From JALZMG01 sp963739975 (GTDB lineage Bacteria; Actinomycetota; Acidimicrobiia; Acidimicrobiales; Ilumatobacteraceae): a stretch of 64,000 bases of DNA. Position 1 is the stretch's first letter, and every line of letters starts with the position of its first letter. The notes under the pieces are model-generated. The model ran no database searches, was not told where the DNA came from, and worked only from the letters and a program-made list of their open reading frames with translations. The stretch lies in assembly GCA_963739975.1 (NCBI GenBank), contig CAVUCK010000012.1:496001-560000 (forward strand). The letters are read 5' to 3'. Below, piece by piece: positions 51,568 to 63,055 of the stretch. The translations under genes were made by a program, and so were the position numbers.

Positions 51568-54378
51568 ATGTCACTGGCACCGGAACGGCTGACGATCGGT
51601 CTGCACCGCCTGTTCACCTCACCAGGTGTCGACCCCTACGACGAGCTCGTCTGGGAGCGCCGCGACGCCCGGATCTCGAACTGGAAGGACGGCACGGTCG
51701 CCTTCGAGCAGCGCGATGTCGAGTTCCCCGTCTCGTGGTCGGTCAACGCCGCCAACATCGTCGCCCAGAAGTACTTCCGGGGGACGCTCGGCACCCCCGA
51801 GCGGGAATCGTCGTTGCGCCAGGTCATCGACCGCGTCGTCGACACGATCGCGACCTGGGGGCGGGAGGGCGGCTACTTCGCCGACGACGACGAGGCCGAC
51901 GCCTTCGGCGACGAGCTGAAGTACATCCTCGTCACCCAGCGGGCGGCCTTCAACAGCCCGGTGTGGTTCAACATCGGCGTCCCCGGGGTCCCGGCCCAGG
52001 CCAGCGCCTGCTTCATCCTGTCCGTCGACGACACGATGGACTCGATCCTCAACTGGTACCGGGAAGAGGGCGTCATCTTCAAGGGCGGGTCGGGCTCGGG
52101 GATCAACCTGTCGAGGATCCGCTCCAGCCGCGAGCTGCTGCAGGGGGGTGGCACGGCGTCCGGGCCGGTCAGCTTCATGCGTGGCGCCGACGCGTCGGCG
52201 GGCACCATCAAGTCCGGGGGCAAGACCCGGCGAGCGGCGAAGATGGCCATCCTCAACGCCGATCACCCCGACGTCGAGGAGTTCATCTGGTGCAAGGTCA
52301 AGGAGGAGCGCAAGGCGCGCGTCCTGCGTGACAACGGGTTCGACATGGACCTCGACGGCGCCGACTCGTTCTCCATCCAGTACCAGAACGCCAACAACTC
52401 CGTGCGCGTGACCGACGAGTTCATGGAGGCCGTGCGCGACGACGCCGACTGGGGCCTGGTCGCGGTGACCAGCGGCGAGGTCCTGCGCACCATCAAGGCG
52501 CGCGACCTGTGGCGCCAGATCGCTCAGGCGGCGTGGGAGTGCGCCGACCCCGGCCTGCAATTCGACACCACCATCAACCGCTGGCACACAGCGGCCACGA
52601 CGGGACGGATCAACGGCAGCAACCCGTGTAGTGAGTATGTCCACCTCGACAACTCGGCGTGCAATCTGGCCTCCATCAACCTGCTGAAGTACCTGGACAC
52701 GGACGGGCACTTCGACGTCGACGCCTTCCGGCACACGGTCGAGGTCGTGTTCACCGCCCAGGAGATCCTGGTCGGCCGGGCCGATTACCCGACGGCGCAG
52801 ATCGGTGAGACGACGCGGGCCTTCCGCCAGCTCGGCCTGGGCTACGCCAACCTCGGTGCGCTGCTGATGGCGCTGGGGCTGCCGTACGACTCGGCCGAGG
52901 GCCGGGCCTGGGCGGCGGCGATCACGTCGCTGATGACCGGCCACGCCTACGCCACCAGCGCCCGCACGGCCAGCCGCATGGGTCCGTTCGCCGGGTTCGC
53001 CGAGAACGAGGAGCACATGCTGCGCGTGCTGCGCATGCACCGCGACGCCAGCCTGCAGCTCGAGGAAGCAGCCGTCGTGCCGGCCGCGCTGATCCGCGCC
53101 GGCCAGGAGTCCTGGGAGGCCGCCATCGTCGACGGCGAGGAGCACGGCGTCCGCAACAGCCAGGCCAGCGTCTTGGCACCGACCGGGACGATCGGCTTGA
53201 TGATGGATTGCGACACGACGGGCATCGAGCCGGACCTCGGCCTCGTCAAGCTGAAGAAGCTGGTCGGCGGCGGCACCATGTCGATCGTCAACCAGACGAT
53301 CCCGCGGGCCCTCGGCCAGCTCGGCTACACCCCGGCCCAGGTCGACGACATCGTCGCCTACATCGACGTGGAGAAGTCGATCCTCGGGGCGCCGCACCTG
53401 GCGCCCGAGCACGTCGCCGTGTTCGCCTGCTCGATGGGTGACAACACCATCCACTACGAGGGCCACGTGCGGATGATGGGCGCCGTCCAGCCGTTCCTGT
53501 CCGGCGCCATCAGCAAGACGGTCAACATGCCCGAGGAGGCGACGGTCGAGGACGTCGAGGCGCTGCACGAGCTGTCGTGGGAGCTCGGCCTGAAGGCGGT
53601 GGCGATCTACCGGGACAACTGCAAGGTGGGCCAGCCGCTGTCGACGGCGAAGAAGGGCGACGTCGGGCCGCAACGGCGGTCGTCGAGAAGGTGATCGAGA
53701 AGGTCGTCCACCGGCCGCTGCGCCAGAAGCTGCCGCGCAGCCGCCGAGGGCGGACGTTCGAGTTCCGGGTCGCCGACTGCAAGGGCTTCGCCACGATCGG
53801 CGAGTACGACGACGGCCGGCCCGGCGAGATCTTCCTCACCGTGTCCAAGCAGGGCTCCACGCTGTCGGGGATCATGGACGCCTTCGCCAAGTCGATCTCG
53901 CTACGGCCTGCAGTACGGCGTGCCGCTGCGGGCGTTCGTCGAGGCGTTCACGAACATGCGCTTCGAGCCGGCGGGCATGACCGACGATCCGGACATCCGG
54001 TTCGCCAGCTCGATCATGGACTACCTGTTCCGGCGCCTCGCCATCGAGTACTTGAGCTTCGACGAGCGCGCCGAGCTGAGCATCTTCACCGTCGACGAAC
54101 GCCTGCAGCCGACGCTGCCGGGAGTCGACGAGACCGTGGTCGAGACCTCGACCGGCTCGGAGATGTACGCCGACCCGAAGTCGGTCCCGTCGGCCGACGA
54201 GCTGGCTGGGCACATGGCCGCCGGGACCACCGTCCCCACCCCGCAGGACAACACCCCGGCCGCCGGCGTGATCCGCAACGCCGACGCCCCGATGTGCATG
54301 CAGTGCGGCGTCACGATGATCCGGGCCGGCTCCTGCCACGCCTGCCCCAGCTGCGGCAGCACCAGCGGCTGCAGCTGA
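51568..54378 (+). CDS. nrdJ: Class II (B12-dependent) ribonucleotide reductase NrdJ, with two compensating frameshifts
   Basis: About 936 residues when read through. The first frame has FNSPVWFNIG, ASACFILSVDD, GGSGSGINLS, NGSNPCSEYVHLDNSACNL (the N-x-C-x-E radical site) and APTGTIGLMMDCDTTGIEPD. Near 53,660-53,690 the frame shifts: TAVVEKVIEKVVHRPLR to QGSTLSGIMDAFAKSISL is in a second frame, and an extra base in tcgctacgg near 53,903 returns it to the first (VPLRAFVEAFTNMRFEPAG). The C-terminal CMQCG and CHACPSCGSTSGCS supply redox cysteines. GGAGG 8 bp before the ATG at 51568 favours it over the ATG at 51547. It reduces ribonucleotides using adenosylcobalamin. Confidence 0.9.
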
Positions 54379-54393
54379 ACCACCGCTCCCGCT

Positions 54394-54445
54394 CGTTTAC
54401 GTCCGGATTGTGGTCGCGCGCGCGACCAGAATCCGGACGTAAACG
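54394..54445. terminator. 52-bp near-perfect inverted repeat after nrdJ
   Basis: CGTTTACGTCCGGATT (54394-54409) pairs with 54430-54445, and the centre TGGTCGCGCGCGCGACCA (54411-54428) is itself a perfect palindrome, with a single mismatch between. It separates nrdJ from the convergent acetyltransferase gene. Confidence 0.75.
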
Positions 54446-54448
54446 GGG

Positions 54449-54934
54449 TCAGGCGGGGGTCGCGGCGAGCTGGCGGACCAGGGCCAGCCGGCCGGGGCCG
54501 AGCTCGACGGGGTCGAGACCGAGCTGGCGGCCGGCGTCGAGCACGTCGGAGGACCGAGAGCTGGTGCGCAGGACGATCCGTCGCAGCCCGCGCTCGGTCG
54601 CCCGGGCGACGATCGCCTGGCCGAGCTCGAGGGCCAGGCCCTGTCCTCGCCAGTCGGCAGCCACGGCGATCAGCAGCTCGGGCCCGTCCGCAGCGTCGTC
54701 GTCCACCGCCGCCACGGCGACGATCCGCCCGCCGATCATTCCGGCCAGTCGGTTGGCGCACCCGGGCGTCGTGAGGCGATCGACCAGGGTCGGGCTCGGT
54801 CGGGCGGCGCGCTGGCCGCGCCGCCCGAAGTAGCGGGTCTCGGCGCGCAGCTCGGCACCGAAGGAGGTGATGGCGTCGTCCAGGCTGGGGTGGTCGGCGG
54901 CGACGATCACGAGGTCGGAGGGAACGTCGTCCAT
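54449..54934 (-). CDS. GNAT family acetyltransferase
   Basis: A 161-residue GNAT. IGGRIVAVAAVDDD, ELLIAVAADWRGQGLALELGQAIVARA (acetyl-CoA loop R/Q-x-x-G-L/A) and RRIVLRTSSRSSDVLDAGRQLGL cover the core fold. The substrate is unknown. It is convergent with nrdJ and the next gene is co-directional, 51 bp upstream. Confidence 0.8.
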   Translation of the reverse strand: MDDVPSDLVIVAADHPSLDDAITSFGAELRAETRYFGRRGQRAARPSPTLVDRLTTPGCANRLAGMIGGRIVAVAAVDDDAADGPELLIAVAADWRGQGLALELGQAIVARATERGLRRIVLRTSSRSSDVLDAGRQLGLDPVELGPGRLALVRQLAATPA

Positions 54935-54985
54935 CCGTCGATCGTGCTCGGCCGAGATGTCATCGACGTTCCAGCAGTGTGAACG

Positions 54986-55855
54986 TCAGCGCAGCAACGC
55001 CAGGACGGGGGCGAACTCCTCGGCCTCGCGCACCACGAAGTAGGAGATCCCCCACCGCCGCTCGTGGTCCCGGAGCTGATCGGCGATCTCCTGGTGCGTG
55101 CCGATGGCGAGGAACGGTGTGGCCAACGCATCGGCTGCCGTGAGGTCCTCGATGCGGCTGGCCACCTCCGCCGCCGCGGCCTCCCGGTCATCGGTCACGA
55201 TCACCCGCTGCACGAGCACGTTGAGCTCGACGTCACGGCCGTCGGCCGCGGCGCCGACGATGCCGACCTGCTCGTCGACCACGGCCGGTGCGAACCGGGC
55301 AGCGTGGCGGTGGCCGTCTGGCAGGGTGCGTCCGAGCCCGGTCAGCCCGACGATGTCGGCGTGCCGAGCGGCGTGCTCGAGCAAGCGTCGTCCACTGCCG
55401 CCGACGAGGATCGGCAGGCGGTCCTGCTGGGCTCGGCCGGTGGAGATGCCATCGACCGTGTCGCCGTCGAGGAGCCGGCGGATCGACTCGACGAACGTCG
55501 CCAGCCCGGCTTTGCGCTCGGCGGCCGGGAGGAACGGGACACCGAGGGCAGCGAACTCGGCTGGGGTGTGGCCGGCGCCGAGGCCGAGCTCGACCCGCCC
55601 GCCGCTCACGTGGTCGAGCGTGGCGACGTCTCGGGCCAGCAGCAGCGGATGGAGGAAGCTGGCATTGAGCACGAAGGTGCCGACGCGGATCCGCTCGGTC
55701 GCCAGGGCCGCCGAGGCCAACGAGACCAGCGGGCTCCAGTCGGAACCCACGTGGTCGTGCACGAGGGCGACGTCGAAGCCCAACTCCTCGGCCCGCCGGG
55801 CCTGGGTGGGGATCGTCGTCGGGTCGTCGACGCGCAGCTGCAGGCCGAAGCGCAC
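54986..55855 (-). CDS. LLM-class F420-dependent oxidoreductase
   Basis: A 289-residue TIM-barrel luciferase-like protein: RFGLQLRVDDPTTIPTQARRAEELGFD, VRVGTFVLNASFLHPLLLARDVATLD (spanning residues 57-81), GRVELGLGAGHTPAEFAALG and PILVGGSGRRLLEHAARHAD. Actinobacterial members of this group mostly use F420. The GTG start at 55855 lies 5 bp after the L,D-transpeptidase stop. The substrate is unknown. Confidence 0.85.
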   Translation of the reverse strand: MRFGLQLRVDDPTTIPTQARRAEELGFDVALVHDHVGSDWSPLVSLASAALATERIRVGTFVLNASFLHPLLLARDVATLDHVSGGRVELGLGAGHTPAEFAALGVPFLPAAERKAGLATFVESIRRLLDGDTVDGISTGRAQQDRLPILVGGSGRRLLEHAARHADIVGLTGLGRTLPDGHRHAARFAPAVVDEQVGIVGAAADGRDVELNVLVQRVIVTDDREAAAAEVASRIEDLTAADALATPFLAIGTHQEIADQLRDHERRWGISYFVVREAEEFAPVLALLR

Positions 55856-55860
55856 CCGCG

Positions 55861-56940
55861 TCAGGTCACGACGACGGTGGTGCCCTCGACGGCGAAGTTC
55901 CACATGAACTCGGCGTCGGTGTTGTGCTGGCGCTGGCAGCCGCCGGACAACCTGGTTCCCAGCTCTTCGGTCGTCTGGTACACCGAACCGTCGGCGACCC
56001 GGATGGGGATGCCGTGGAAGCCGAGGTTGCCCCGGTCCGTCGGGTACCAGCGGATCATCAGCGGCAGGATCGCCTTGCCGTTCCACGCCGTCGACTGCTC
56101 GGACCGGCTGAACACCTCGTGGGTGCCCGGCACCTCGTTCTCGTACTGGCTGCCGGACACGAGCCAGGAGCGGATGACCTGGTCGTCCTCGCCGACGGCC
56201 CAGACGCGCTGACCAGCTCGGTCGTAGACCACGCGCCGGCCGCTGCCGGAGTTGGCCGGGAGCGGCGGCATGGCCGGGTCGTCACCCGAGACGGCGACCG
56301 GCGACAGCGGGAATCCGGTCGTGTCCTCGGCGCCCTCCGCCGACGGCGGGGTGCGCACCACCAGGGATTCCTCGTCGGGCCAGATGCCGAGCGACTTGCC
56401 GGTCTCCCGGCCGACCTCGCCGTCGACGAACAGCCCACGATCGGTCTGCAGGCGGCTCACGGCCTCGGCGGTGGCGTTGTCGAACGTGGCGTTGATCTGG
56501 CCGTCGTAGAAGCCGGCGTCGCGCAGCGCCGTCTGCAAGCACTCGACGTTCGGGCCGGACTCGCCGAGCACCAGTTCGCGAGTTGCCAGCCTGCAGCCGT
56601 CGGGTTCGTCCGTGGCGGCCACCGCGTTGTCGACCTCGGCCGCCCCCTCCGGCACGGCGACCTCTTCCCCGACGGCGGCAGCCGTCGGGGCCTCGAGTGC
56701 CGCCACGTCGGCGGCGATGCTGGTCGGCGGCGTCGACGGCACTTCGGTGACCGCAGCGGTGGTGGCGACGGTCTGATCGGTCGTGGCGACGGCTTCGGTT
56801 GGCGATTCGCGCAGCAAGCCGGCCACCGCGACGCCGCCAAGGGTCAGGACGGTGGCGCCGACGACGAGGACCGCGATGCGCGCCTCGCGCGGCTTCCTCG
56901 GCGGGCCGTCGTGGCGTGCTCGTACGAACTGGTCGCTCAT
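55861..56940 (-). CDS. L,D-transpeptidase with peptidoglycan-binding domain
   Basis: A 359-residue envelope protein: cytoplasmic start, one membrane anchor (IAVLVVGATVLTLGGVAVAGLL, about residues 22-43), a Thr/Ala/Val-rich linker, a PG_binding_1 domain (VECLQTALRDAGFYDGQINATFDNATAEAV, residues 134-163) and a C-terminal YkuD domain. The active site is FHGIPIR ... RLSGGCQRQ, with Cys in the SxGCxR motif. It forms 3-3 peptidoglycan crosslinks or attaches ligands. The ATG at 56940 begins the charged N-terminus. Confidence 0.85.
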   Translation of the reverse strand: MSDQFVRARHDGPPRKPREARIAVLVVGATVLTLGGVAVAGLLRESPTEAVATTDQTVATTAAVTEVPSTPPTSIAADVAALEAPTAAAVGEEVAVPEGAAEVDNAVAATDEPDGCRLATRELVLGESGPNVECLQTALRDAGFYDGQINATFDNATAEAVSRLQTDRGLFVDGEVGRETGKSLGIWPDEESLVVRTPPSAEGAEDTTGFPLSPVAVSGDDPAMPPLPANSGSGRRVVYDRAGQRVWAVGEDDQVIRSWLVSGSQYENEVPGTHEVFSRSEQSTAWNGKAILPLMIRWYPTDRGNLGFHGIPIRVADGSVYQTTEELGTRLSGGCQRQHNTDAEFMWNFAVEGTTVVVT

Positions 56941-57096
56941 GTCGCTCTCGTCTGCGGGGGGTGCTCGATCGGGGCGGCCGGGACGGCCAGGTGCGACTCG
57001 AAGCTGCGGGAGCCGCACCGCCCTGTGAAGATAGCCGCGTCGTCGCTCAAGTTGACGGACCCGGCTCCCGATCGTGGAGCGCAGCGAGTGAGGCCA

Positions 57097-58118
<1,022 letters not shown>

Positions 58119-58122
<4 letters not shown>

Positions 58123-60056
58123 TCGGTCTCCTCCGATGCGTCGTTCGACAGCATCGACTCGATGCCGTCCTCGATCTCCCGGGCGATGAACGGGAGGCCC
58201 TGGACCTTGGACAGCGAACGGGCGTCGACCAGGTACTCGGCGCGCAGGATGCGCGCCAGCTGGCCCTTGTTCAGCTCCGGCACCAGCAGCTTCGGGTAGC
58301 GGGCCAGCACGTCGCCGAGGTCGGCCGGCAGCGGGTTGAGGTGGACGAGGTGGACCCAGGCCACCTTGCGACCGGCGCGCCGGCGCCGTTGCACGGCGGC
58401 GTCGATCGATGCCCACGTCGAGCCCCACCCGACGATGCACAACTCGGCGTCTGGGTCGCCGTGCACCTCGACCGGTGGGATGTCGGCGGTGACGGCCGCC
58501 ACCTTGGCCGCCCGCAGGTCGACCATCTTCTGGTGGTTCTCCGGCGTGTACGAGATGTTGCCGGTGCCGTCGCCCTCCTTCTCGATGCCGCCGACGCGAT
58601 GCATCAGGCCCGGCGTGCCCGGGATCGCCCACGGTCGGGCCAGCGTCGTCGGCTCGCGCAGGTAGGGCCAGAACTCGAGCGATCCGTCGGCGGCGGTGTG
58701 GTTCGGCTCGGTGGCGAACGCAACGGCGATGTCCGGCAGGTCGGCGACATCGGGCAGCTGCCACGGCTCGGAGCCGTTGGCGATGAACCCATCCGAGAGC
58801 AGGATGACCGGCGTCCGGTACTTGATGGCGATCCGCGCCGCTTCGATGGCCGCCTCGAAGCAGTGCACCGGGCTCATCGCCGCCACGATCGGCAGTGGGG
58901 CCTCGCCAGACCGGCCGAACATGGCGATGTTCAAGTCGGCGGCCTCGGTCTTGGTCGGCAGTCCGGTCGACGGCCCACCGCGCTGGATGTCGACGATCAG
59001 CATCGGCAGCTCGACGGAGATGGCCAGCGAGATGGTCTCGGCCTTGAGCATGACGCCCGGGCCGCTGGTGGTGGTGACGCCGAGGTGGCCGGCGAAGGCG
59101 GCGCCGAGGGCGATGCCGGCGGCGGCGATCTCGTCCTCGGCCTGCACGGTGCGGACGCCGAAGTGCTTGTGCTTGGACAGCTCGTGGAGGATGTCCGAGG
59201 CCGGTGTGATGGGGTAGGAGCCGAGCGTGACGGGCAGCTTGGCCAGCTGCCCGGCGGCGACGATGCCCCAGCTGAGCGCAACGTTGCCGGTGACGCTCGT
59301 GTACTCGCCGGCGGGCAGGGTGGCCGGATGGACCTCGAAGCGGTGGCCGACGGCTTCGGTCGTCTCACCGAAGTTGTACCCGGCCACGAACGCCGCCCGG
59401 TTGGCCGCGAGGACGAGCTCGTTCTTGGCGAAGCGCTCCTCGATCCAGGTGATCGTCGGCTCGGTCGGTCGGGTGTACATCCACGACACCAGACCGAGCG
59501 CGAAGAAGTTCTTCGAGCGCTCGGCATCGCGCGGCTTCACGCCGAGCGGCGCCGCCACCTCCTTGGTCAGCGACGTCATCGGCACTCGGATCAGGCGGTA
59601 GCCGTCGAGGCTGCCGTCGTCCAGTGGGTTGACGATCTCCCCACCGGCCAGTGTGTAACCGGCCTTCTCGAGGTTGCGGTCCTCGAACGTGTCCTCGTTC
59701 ACGATCAGCGTGCCGCCGGGTTCGAGCCGCCCGAGGTCGGCGCGCAGCGCCGCCGGGTTCATCGCCACCAGCACGTTGGGCTCGTCGCCGGGCGTCGTGA
59801 TCGGATGGTCCGAAATGTGCACCTGGAAGCTCGACACGCCGTGGACCGTTCCGGCCGGGGCGCGGATCTCGGCGGGGAACTCGGGCAGCGTGGACAGGTC
59901 GTTGCCGTAGGAGGCGCTGACGGAGGTGAACCGGTCACCGGTCAGCTGCATCCCGTCGCCGGAGTCGCCGGCGAAGCGGACGACCACCCGGTCGAGGACC
60001 GTCGCCGTCCCATTGCCGCCACCGTTCACGGTGACCGGCGTGGTCGTTTCGGTCAT
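58119..60056 (-). CDS. korA: 2-oxoacid:ferredoxin oxidoreductase, fused gamma-alpha subunit
   Basis: A 645-residue subunit with the gamma domain first (VVVRFAGDSGDGMQLTGDRF, PAEIRAPAGTVHGVSSFQVH) and the alpha domain after (GSYPITPASDILHELSKHKH, QAEDEIAAAGIALGAAFAG, TTTSGPGVMLKAE, VDIQRGGPSTGLPTKTEAADL). GPSTGLPTKTEQSDL-type loops are characteristic of KorA. The start carries an ATG at 60056. It is a coupled pair with korB, and the ferredoxin partner is not in this window. Confidence 0.95.
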
Positions 60057-60132
60057 GCTCGTCGAGCCGGCGTCGTTGCCGACTCCCTCCTCCTCGTTAC
60101 AACCTAGTGGCGGAACCCGCTCGGACCGTGGC

Positions 60133-61461
60133 TCAAACGGGCTTCAGGCGGTACGCGCCGTTCTGCAGCGTCAGGATGATCGGCTCGCCGTCGATGCCCA
60201 TCTTGATCGCCGTGACGATGCGGCCCTGCTCGGGCAGCTGGAGGCGCACGGGCGCGAAGTTCTCGCCGAGGGCGAACATCGGACCCGACATGTCCGACAT
60301 CAGGTAGGCGCCCTGCAACGCCGGGATGGCGCTGCCGCGGTACACGCAGCCACCGATCGCCGCCGGGCCGAACTCGTCGTGGCGGTACTCCCACACCGGC
60401 AGCTGGTTGGGCTGAGCGGTCGGCTCGGAGCGCACGGTGGTGCCCTCCATCTGCCACCAGCCGAAGTTCATCCCGCCGGATCCGAACGGAATGTGGTTGA
60501 TCTCCTCGATCGTGTCCTCGCCGACGTCGGTGATCCACATGTCGCCGGTGGCGGTGTCGCGGCAGAAGCCCCACGGGTTGCGCAACCCCTTGGCGAACAG
60601 CTCCGGCGCCTTGTCCGCCTGGCCGATGAACGGGTTGTCGCCCGGGATGTCGTAGCCGGGGCCCGTGGTGCGGGGGATGATGCGGATGATCCCGCCCAGC
60701 AGCTTGCTGTAGTCCTGGGCGTCCCGGCCGCGGCTCCCGCCGCCGTCGCCGAGCGCCAGGTACATCTGGCCGCTCTCGTCGAAGATGATGCCGCCGCCCT
60801 TGTGGCCGATCCCTGGCTGGTCGAGGAAAAGCACGTCCCAGCGCGATGCCGGGTCGGGCTTGCCGGCGGCGTCGAGCGCGTAGGACACGAGGTGCGAGTC
60901 GCTCTCGGCATCGTTGAAGTACAGGAACAGCCGACCGTCGATCGGGTTGAAGTCGATGCCGAGCATCCCGCGCTCGGAGCCTTCGGCCCACGGCGCGACC
61001 TCACCGCGCAGGTCGAGCACCAGCTCGGGTTGGCCGCCCTCCAGCATCTTCCAGACCTCACCGGTCTGCGACGTGAACCACAGGCTGGCGTCCGGGTGCT
61101 GGACCACGGCCGTCAGCAACGGCAGCTCGACGAACTTCTGCAGCGCCACGCTGGCCGTCTGCAGCTGCGCCTCGGGCGGCGGCGGCGCGACGGGCGCGGC
61201 GGCGGTGGTAGGGGGCGAGAAGGCGGTGGTGGGAGGCGTGGTGCTGTCGGTCGGTGGTGCCAACGAGTCGGGAGTGGAGCCGGCCATCGATGCGGCGCCC
61301 GACGTCGACGCCGCATCGTCGACTCCCGCCGTACCGGTCACCGCGGCGCTCGTCGTGGGCGAAGCCTCGCCCCCGCTGTCGTCGCCGCCGCACGCCGCCA
61401 GGACCATCCCGATCCCGATCGCCCCCACCACGACGCGCGAACGCGTCGAGGGGCGGAACAT
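60133..61461 (-). CDS. PQQ-dependent aldose sugar dehydrogenase-like lipoprotein
   Basis: A 442-residue exported lipoprotein: signal peptide with lipobox VLAACGG (Cys about 24), a Ser/Thr/Pro-rich linker to about residue 95, then the soluble glucose dehydrogenase beta-propeller: TSQTGEVWKML, ERGMLGIDFNP, GIGHKGGGIIFDESGQMYLALGDGG (residues 217-241, with the catalytic-His position), GLRNPWGFCRD, DVGEDTIEEIN and GGCVYRG. Family members oxidise sugars with PQQ. It is divergent from ligB. Confidence 0.88.
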   Translation of the reverse strand: MFRPSTRSRVVVGAIGIGMVLAACGGDDSGGEASPTTSAAVTGTAGVDDAASTSGAASMAGSTPDSLAPPTDSTTPPTTAFSPPTTAAAPVAPPPPEAQLQTASVALQKFVELPLLTAVVQHPDASLWFTSQTGEVWKMLEGGQPELVLDLRGEVAPWAEGSERGMLGIDFNPIDGRLFLYFNDAESDSHLVSYALDAAGKPDPASRWDVLFLDQPGIGHKGGGIIFDESGQMYLALGDGGGSRGRDAQDYSKLLGGIIRIIPRTTGPGYDIPGDNPFIGQADKAPELFAKGLRNPWGFCRDTATGDMWITDVGEDTIEEINHIPFGSGGMNFGWWQMEGTTVRSEPTAQPNQLPVWEYRHDEFGPAAIGGCVYRGSAIPALQGAYLMSDMSGPMFALGENFAPVRLQLPEQGRIVTAIKMGIDGEPIILTLQNGAYRLKPV

Positions 61462-61536
61462 GGGGCAGGAAGATACGGGACGTCGGCGCTGATTCCGTGG
61501 CACCCCGGAACGAGCAGGAGCGTCAGAATCGGCCCC

Positions 61537-63051
61537 GTGCTGTTCGCCGAGCTCGCCGACGTGTCCGCCCGGCTTGCGGCCACCTCGAAGCGGGGCGAGA
61601 AGGCCGTGCTGATCGCCGATGTGCTGCGCCGAGCCGCGCCCTCGGAGGTGGCTCCGGCGGTCGGGTTCCTGACCGGCGCGCCGGCCCAGGGCCGGATCGG
61701 GGTGGGTTGGGCGACGATGCGGGCGGTGCGACCGGAGCCGGCGACCGAGCCGGGGCTCGAGGTCGGCGAGGTCGATCGGATGATCGACGAGCTGGCGGGG
61801 ATGTCCGGCGCTGGCGTCGTCGCCGCGCGGCGGGCGCTGCTCGTCGACGTGCTGGGGCGGGCGACGGAGGCCGAGCAGCGGCTGCTGTGGAGCGTGCTCG
61901 GCGGAGAGCTGCGCCACGGCGCCTTGGACGGCGTGATGGTCGAAGCGATCTCCAGGGCGGCTTCCGTGCCGGCGGCGGCCGTGCGGCGGGCGCACATGTT
62001 CTCCGGAGACCTCGGCGTCACGGCCACCGCCGCGCTGTCCGGTGGCGAGCCGGCGCTGGCCGCGGTGGCCATGACGCCGGGCCGGGCGGTGCAGCCGATG
62101 CTGGCGTCGCCGGCGACGGACGTCGCCGCAGCGTTGGCGGCGACCGGTGAGGCATCCGTGGAGTGGAAGCTCGACGGCGCCCGGATCCAGGCCCATCGCC
62201 GGGACGGCGACGTGCGGCTGTTCACCCGCAACCTGAACGAGATCACGGGGCGACTGGGCGCCGTCGCCTCCGTGGTCAGCGCGATGCCGGGCGGTGACCT
62301 CGTGCTCGACGGCGAGGTGCTCGGGGTGGACGAGGAGGGTGTTCCACGCCGCTTCCAGGACACGATGGGCGACTTCTCGGCCGATGCGCCGACGCAGCGC
62401 GGTGCCGGGCTGTCGGCGTACTTCTTCGACGTGTTGCACGCCGGCGGCCAGCCGGTGGTCGACGAGCCGTTGGCCGTGCGCCGGGAGGTGCTGGCGAGCG
62501 TCGTGCCGGCGTCGGCCCGGCTGCCGTCGCTGGTCACGGCGGACGCCGACGAGGCGGCGGCGTTCCTCGATCGTGCGGTGGCCTCCGGCCACGAGGGCGT
62601 GATGGTGAAGGCGCTTGCGTCGCCGTACGACGCTGGCCGGCGCGGTGGGCTGTGGCGCAAGGTCAAGCCCGTGCACACGCTCGACCTCGTCGTGCTGGCC
62701 GCCGAGTGGGGGCACGGTCGACGGACGGGCTGGCTGTCCAACCTGCACCTCGGGGCGCGTGGCGACGACGGCGAGTGGGTGATGGTCGGCAAGACGTTCA
62801 AGGGGTTGACGGACGAGCTGCTGACGTGGCAGACCGAGGCGCTGCAGGCGATCGCCGTCGGCACGGAGTCGGGATATGTGGTGCACGTCCGGCCGGAGCT
62901 GGTCGTCGAGATCGCCCTCGACGGCGTGCAGGTGTCGACGCGCTACCCGGGCGGGGTGGCGCTGCGCTTCGCCCGCGTCCGGCGCTACCGCCCGGACAAG
63001 TCACCCGCCGACGCCGACCACATCACCACCGTCCAGTCGATGCTCCGCTGA
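61537..63051 (+). CDS. ligB: ATP-dependent DNA ligase (LigB type)
   Basis: A 504-residue ligase with an N-terminal DNA-binding domain (about 1-190), the adenylation domain with the nucleotidyl Lys in VEWKLDGARIQAH (211), motif III LVLDGEVLG, motif IV HEGVMVKAL and motif V WRKVKPVHTLD, and an OB domain. Length and order match mycobacterial LigB. It seals nicks using ATP, beside the NAD-dependent replicative ligase. The GTG at 61537 is the start of the conserved LFAELADVSARLAATSKR. Confidence 0.93.
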   Translation: MLFAELADVSARLAATSKRGEKAVLIADVLRRAAPSEVAPAVGFLTGAPAQGRIGVGWATMRAVRPEPATEPGLEVGEVDRMIDELAGMSGAGVVAARRALLVDVLGRATEAEQRLLWSVLGGELRHGALDGVMVEAISRAASVPAAAVRRAHMFSGDLGVTATAALSGGEPALAAVAMTPGRAVQPMLASPATDVAAALAATGEASVEWKLDGARIQAHRRDGDVRLFTRNLNEITGRLGAVASVVSAMPGGDLVLDGEVLGVDEEGVPRRFQDTMGDFSADAPTQRGAGLSAYFFDVLHAGGQPVVDEPLAVRREVLASVVPASARLPSLVTADADEAAAFLDRAVASGHEGVMVKALASPYDAGRRGGLWRKVKPVHTLDLVVLAAEWGHGRRTGWLSNLHLGARGDDGEWVMVGKTFKGLTDELLTWQTEALQAIAVGTESGYVVHVRPELVVEIALDGVQVSTRYPGGVALRFARVRRYRPDKSPADADHITTVQSMLR

Positions 63052-63055
63052 TGCG

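Noticed and set aside
60133..62886. Very long open frames antisense to other genes, such as the 917-codon frame covering ligB
   Set aside because: They arise from the high GC content; only the part after the ATG at 61461 shows domain motifs, and the rest mirrors ligB.
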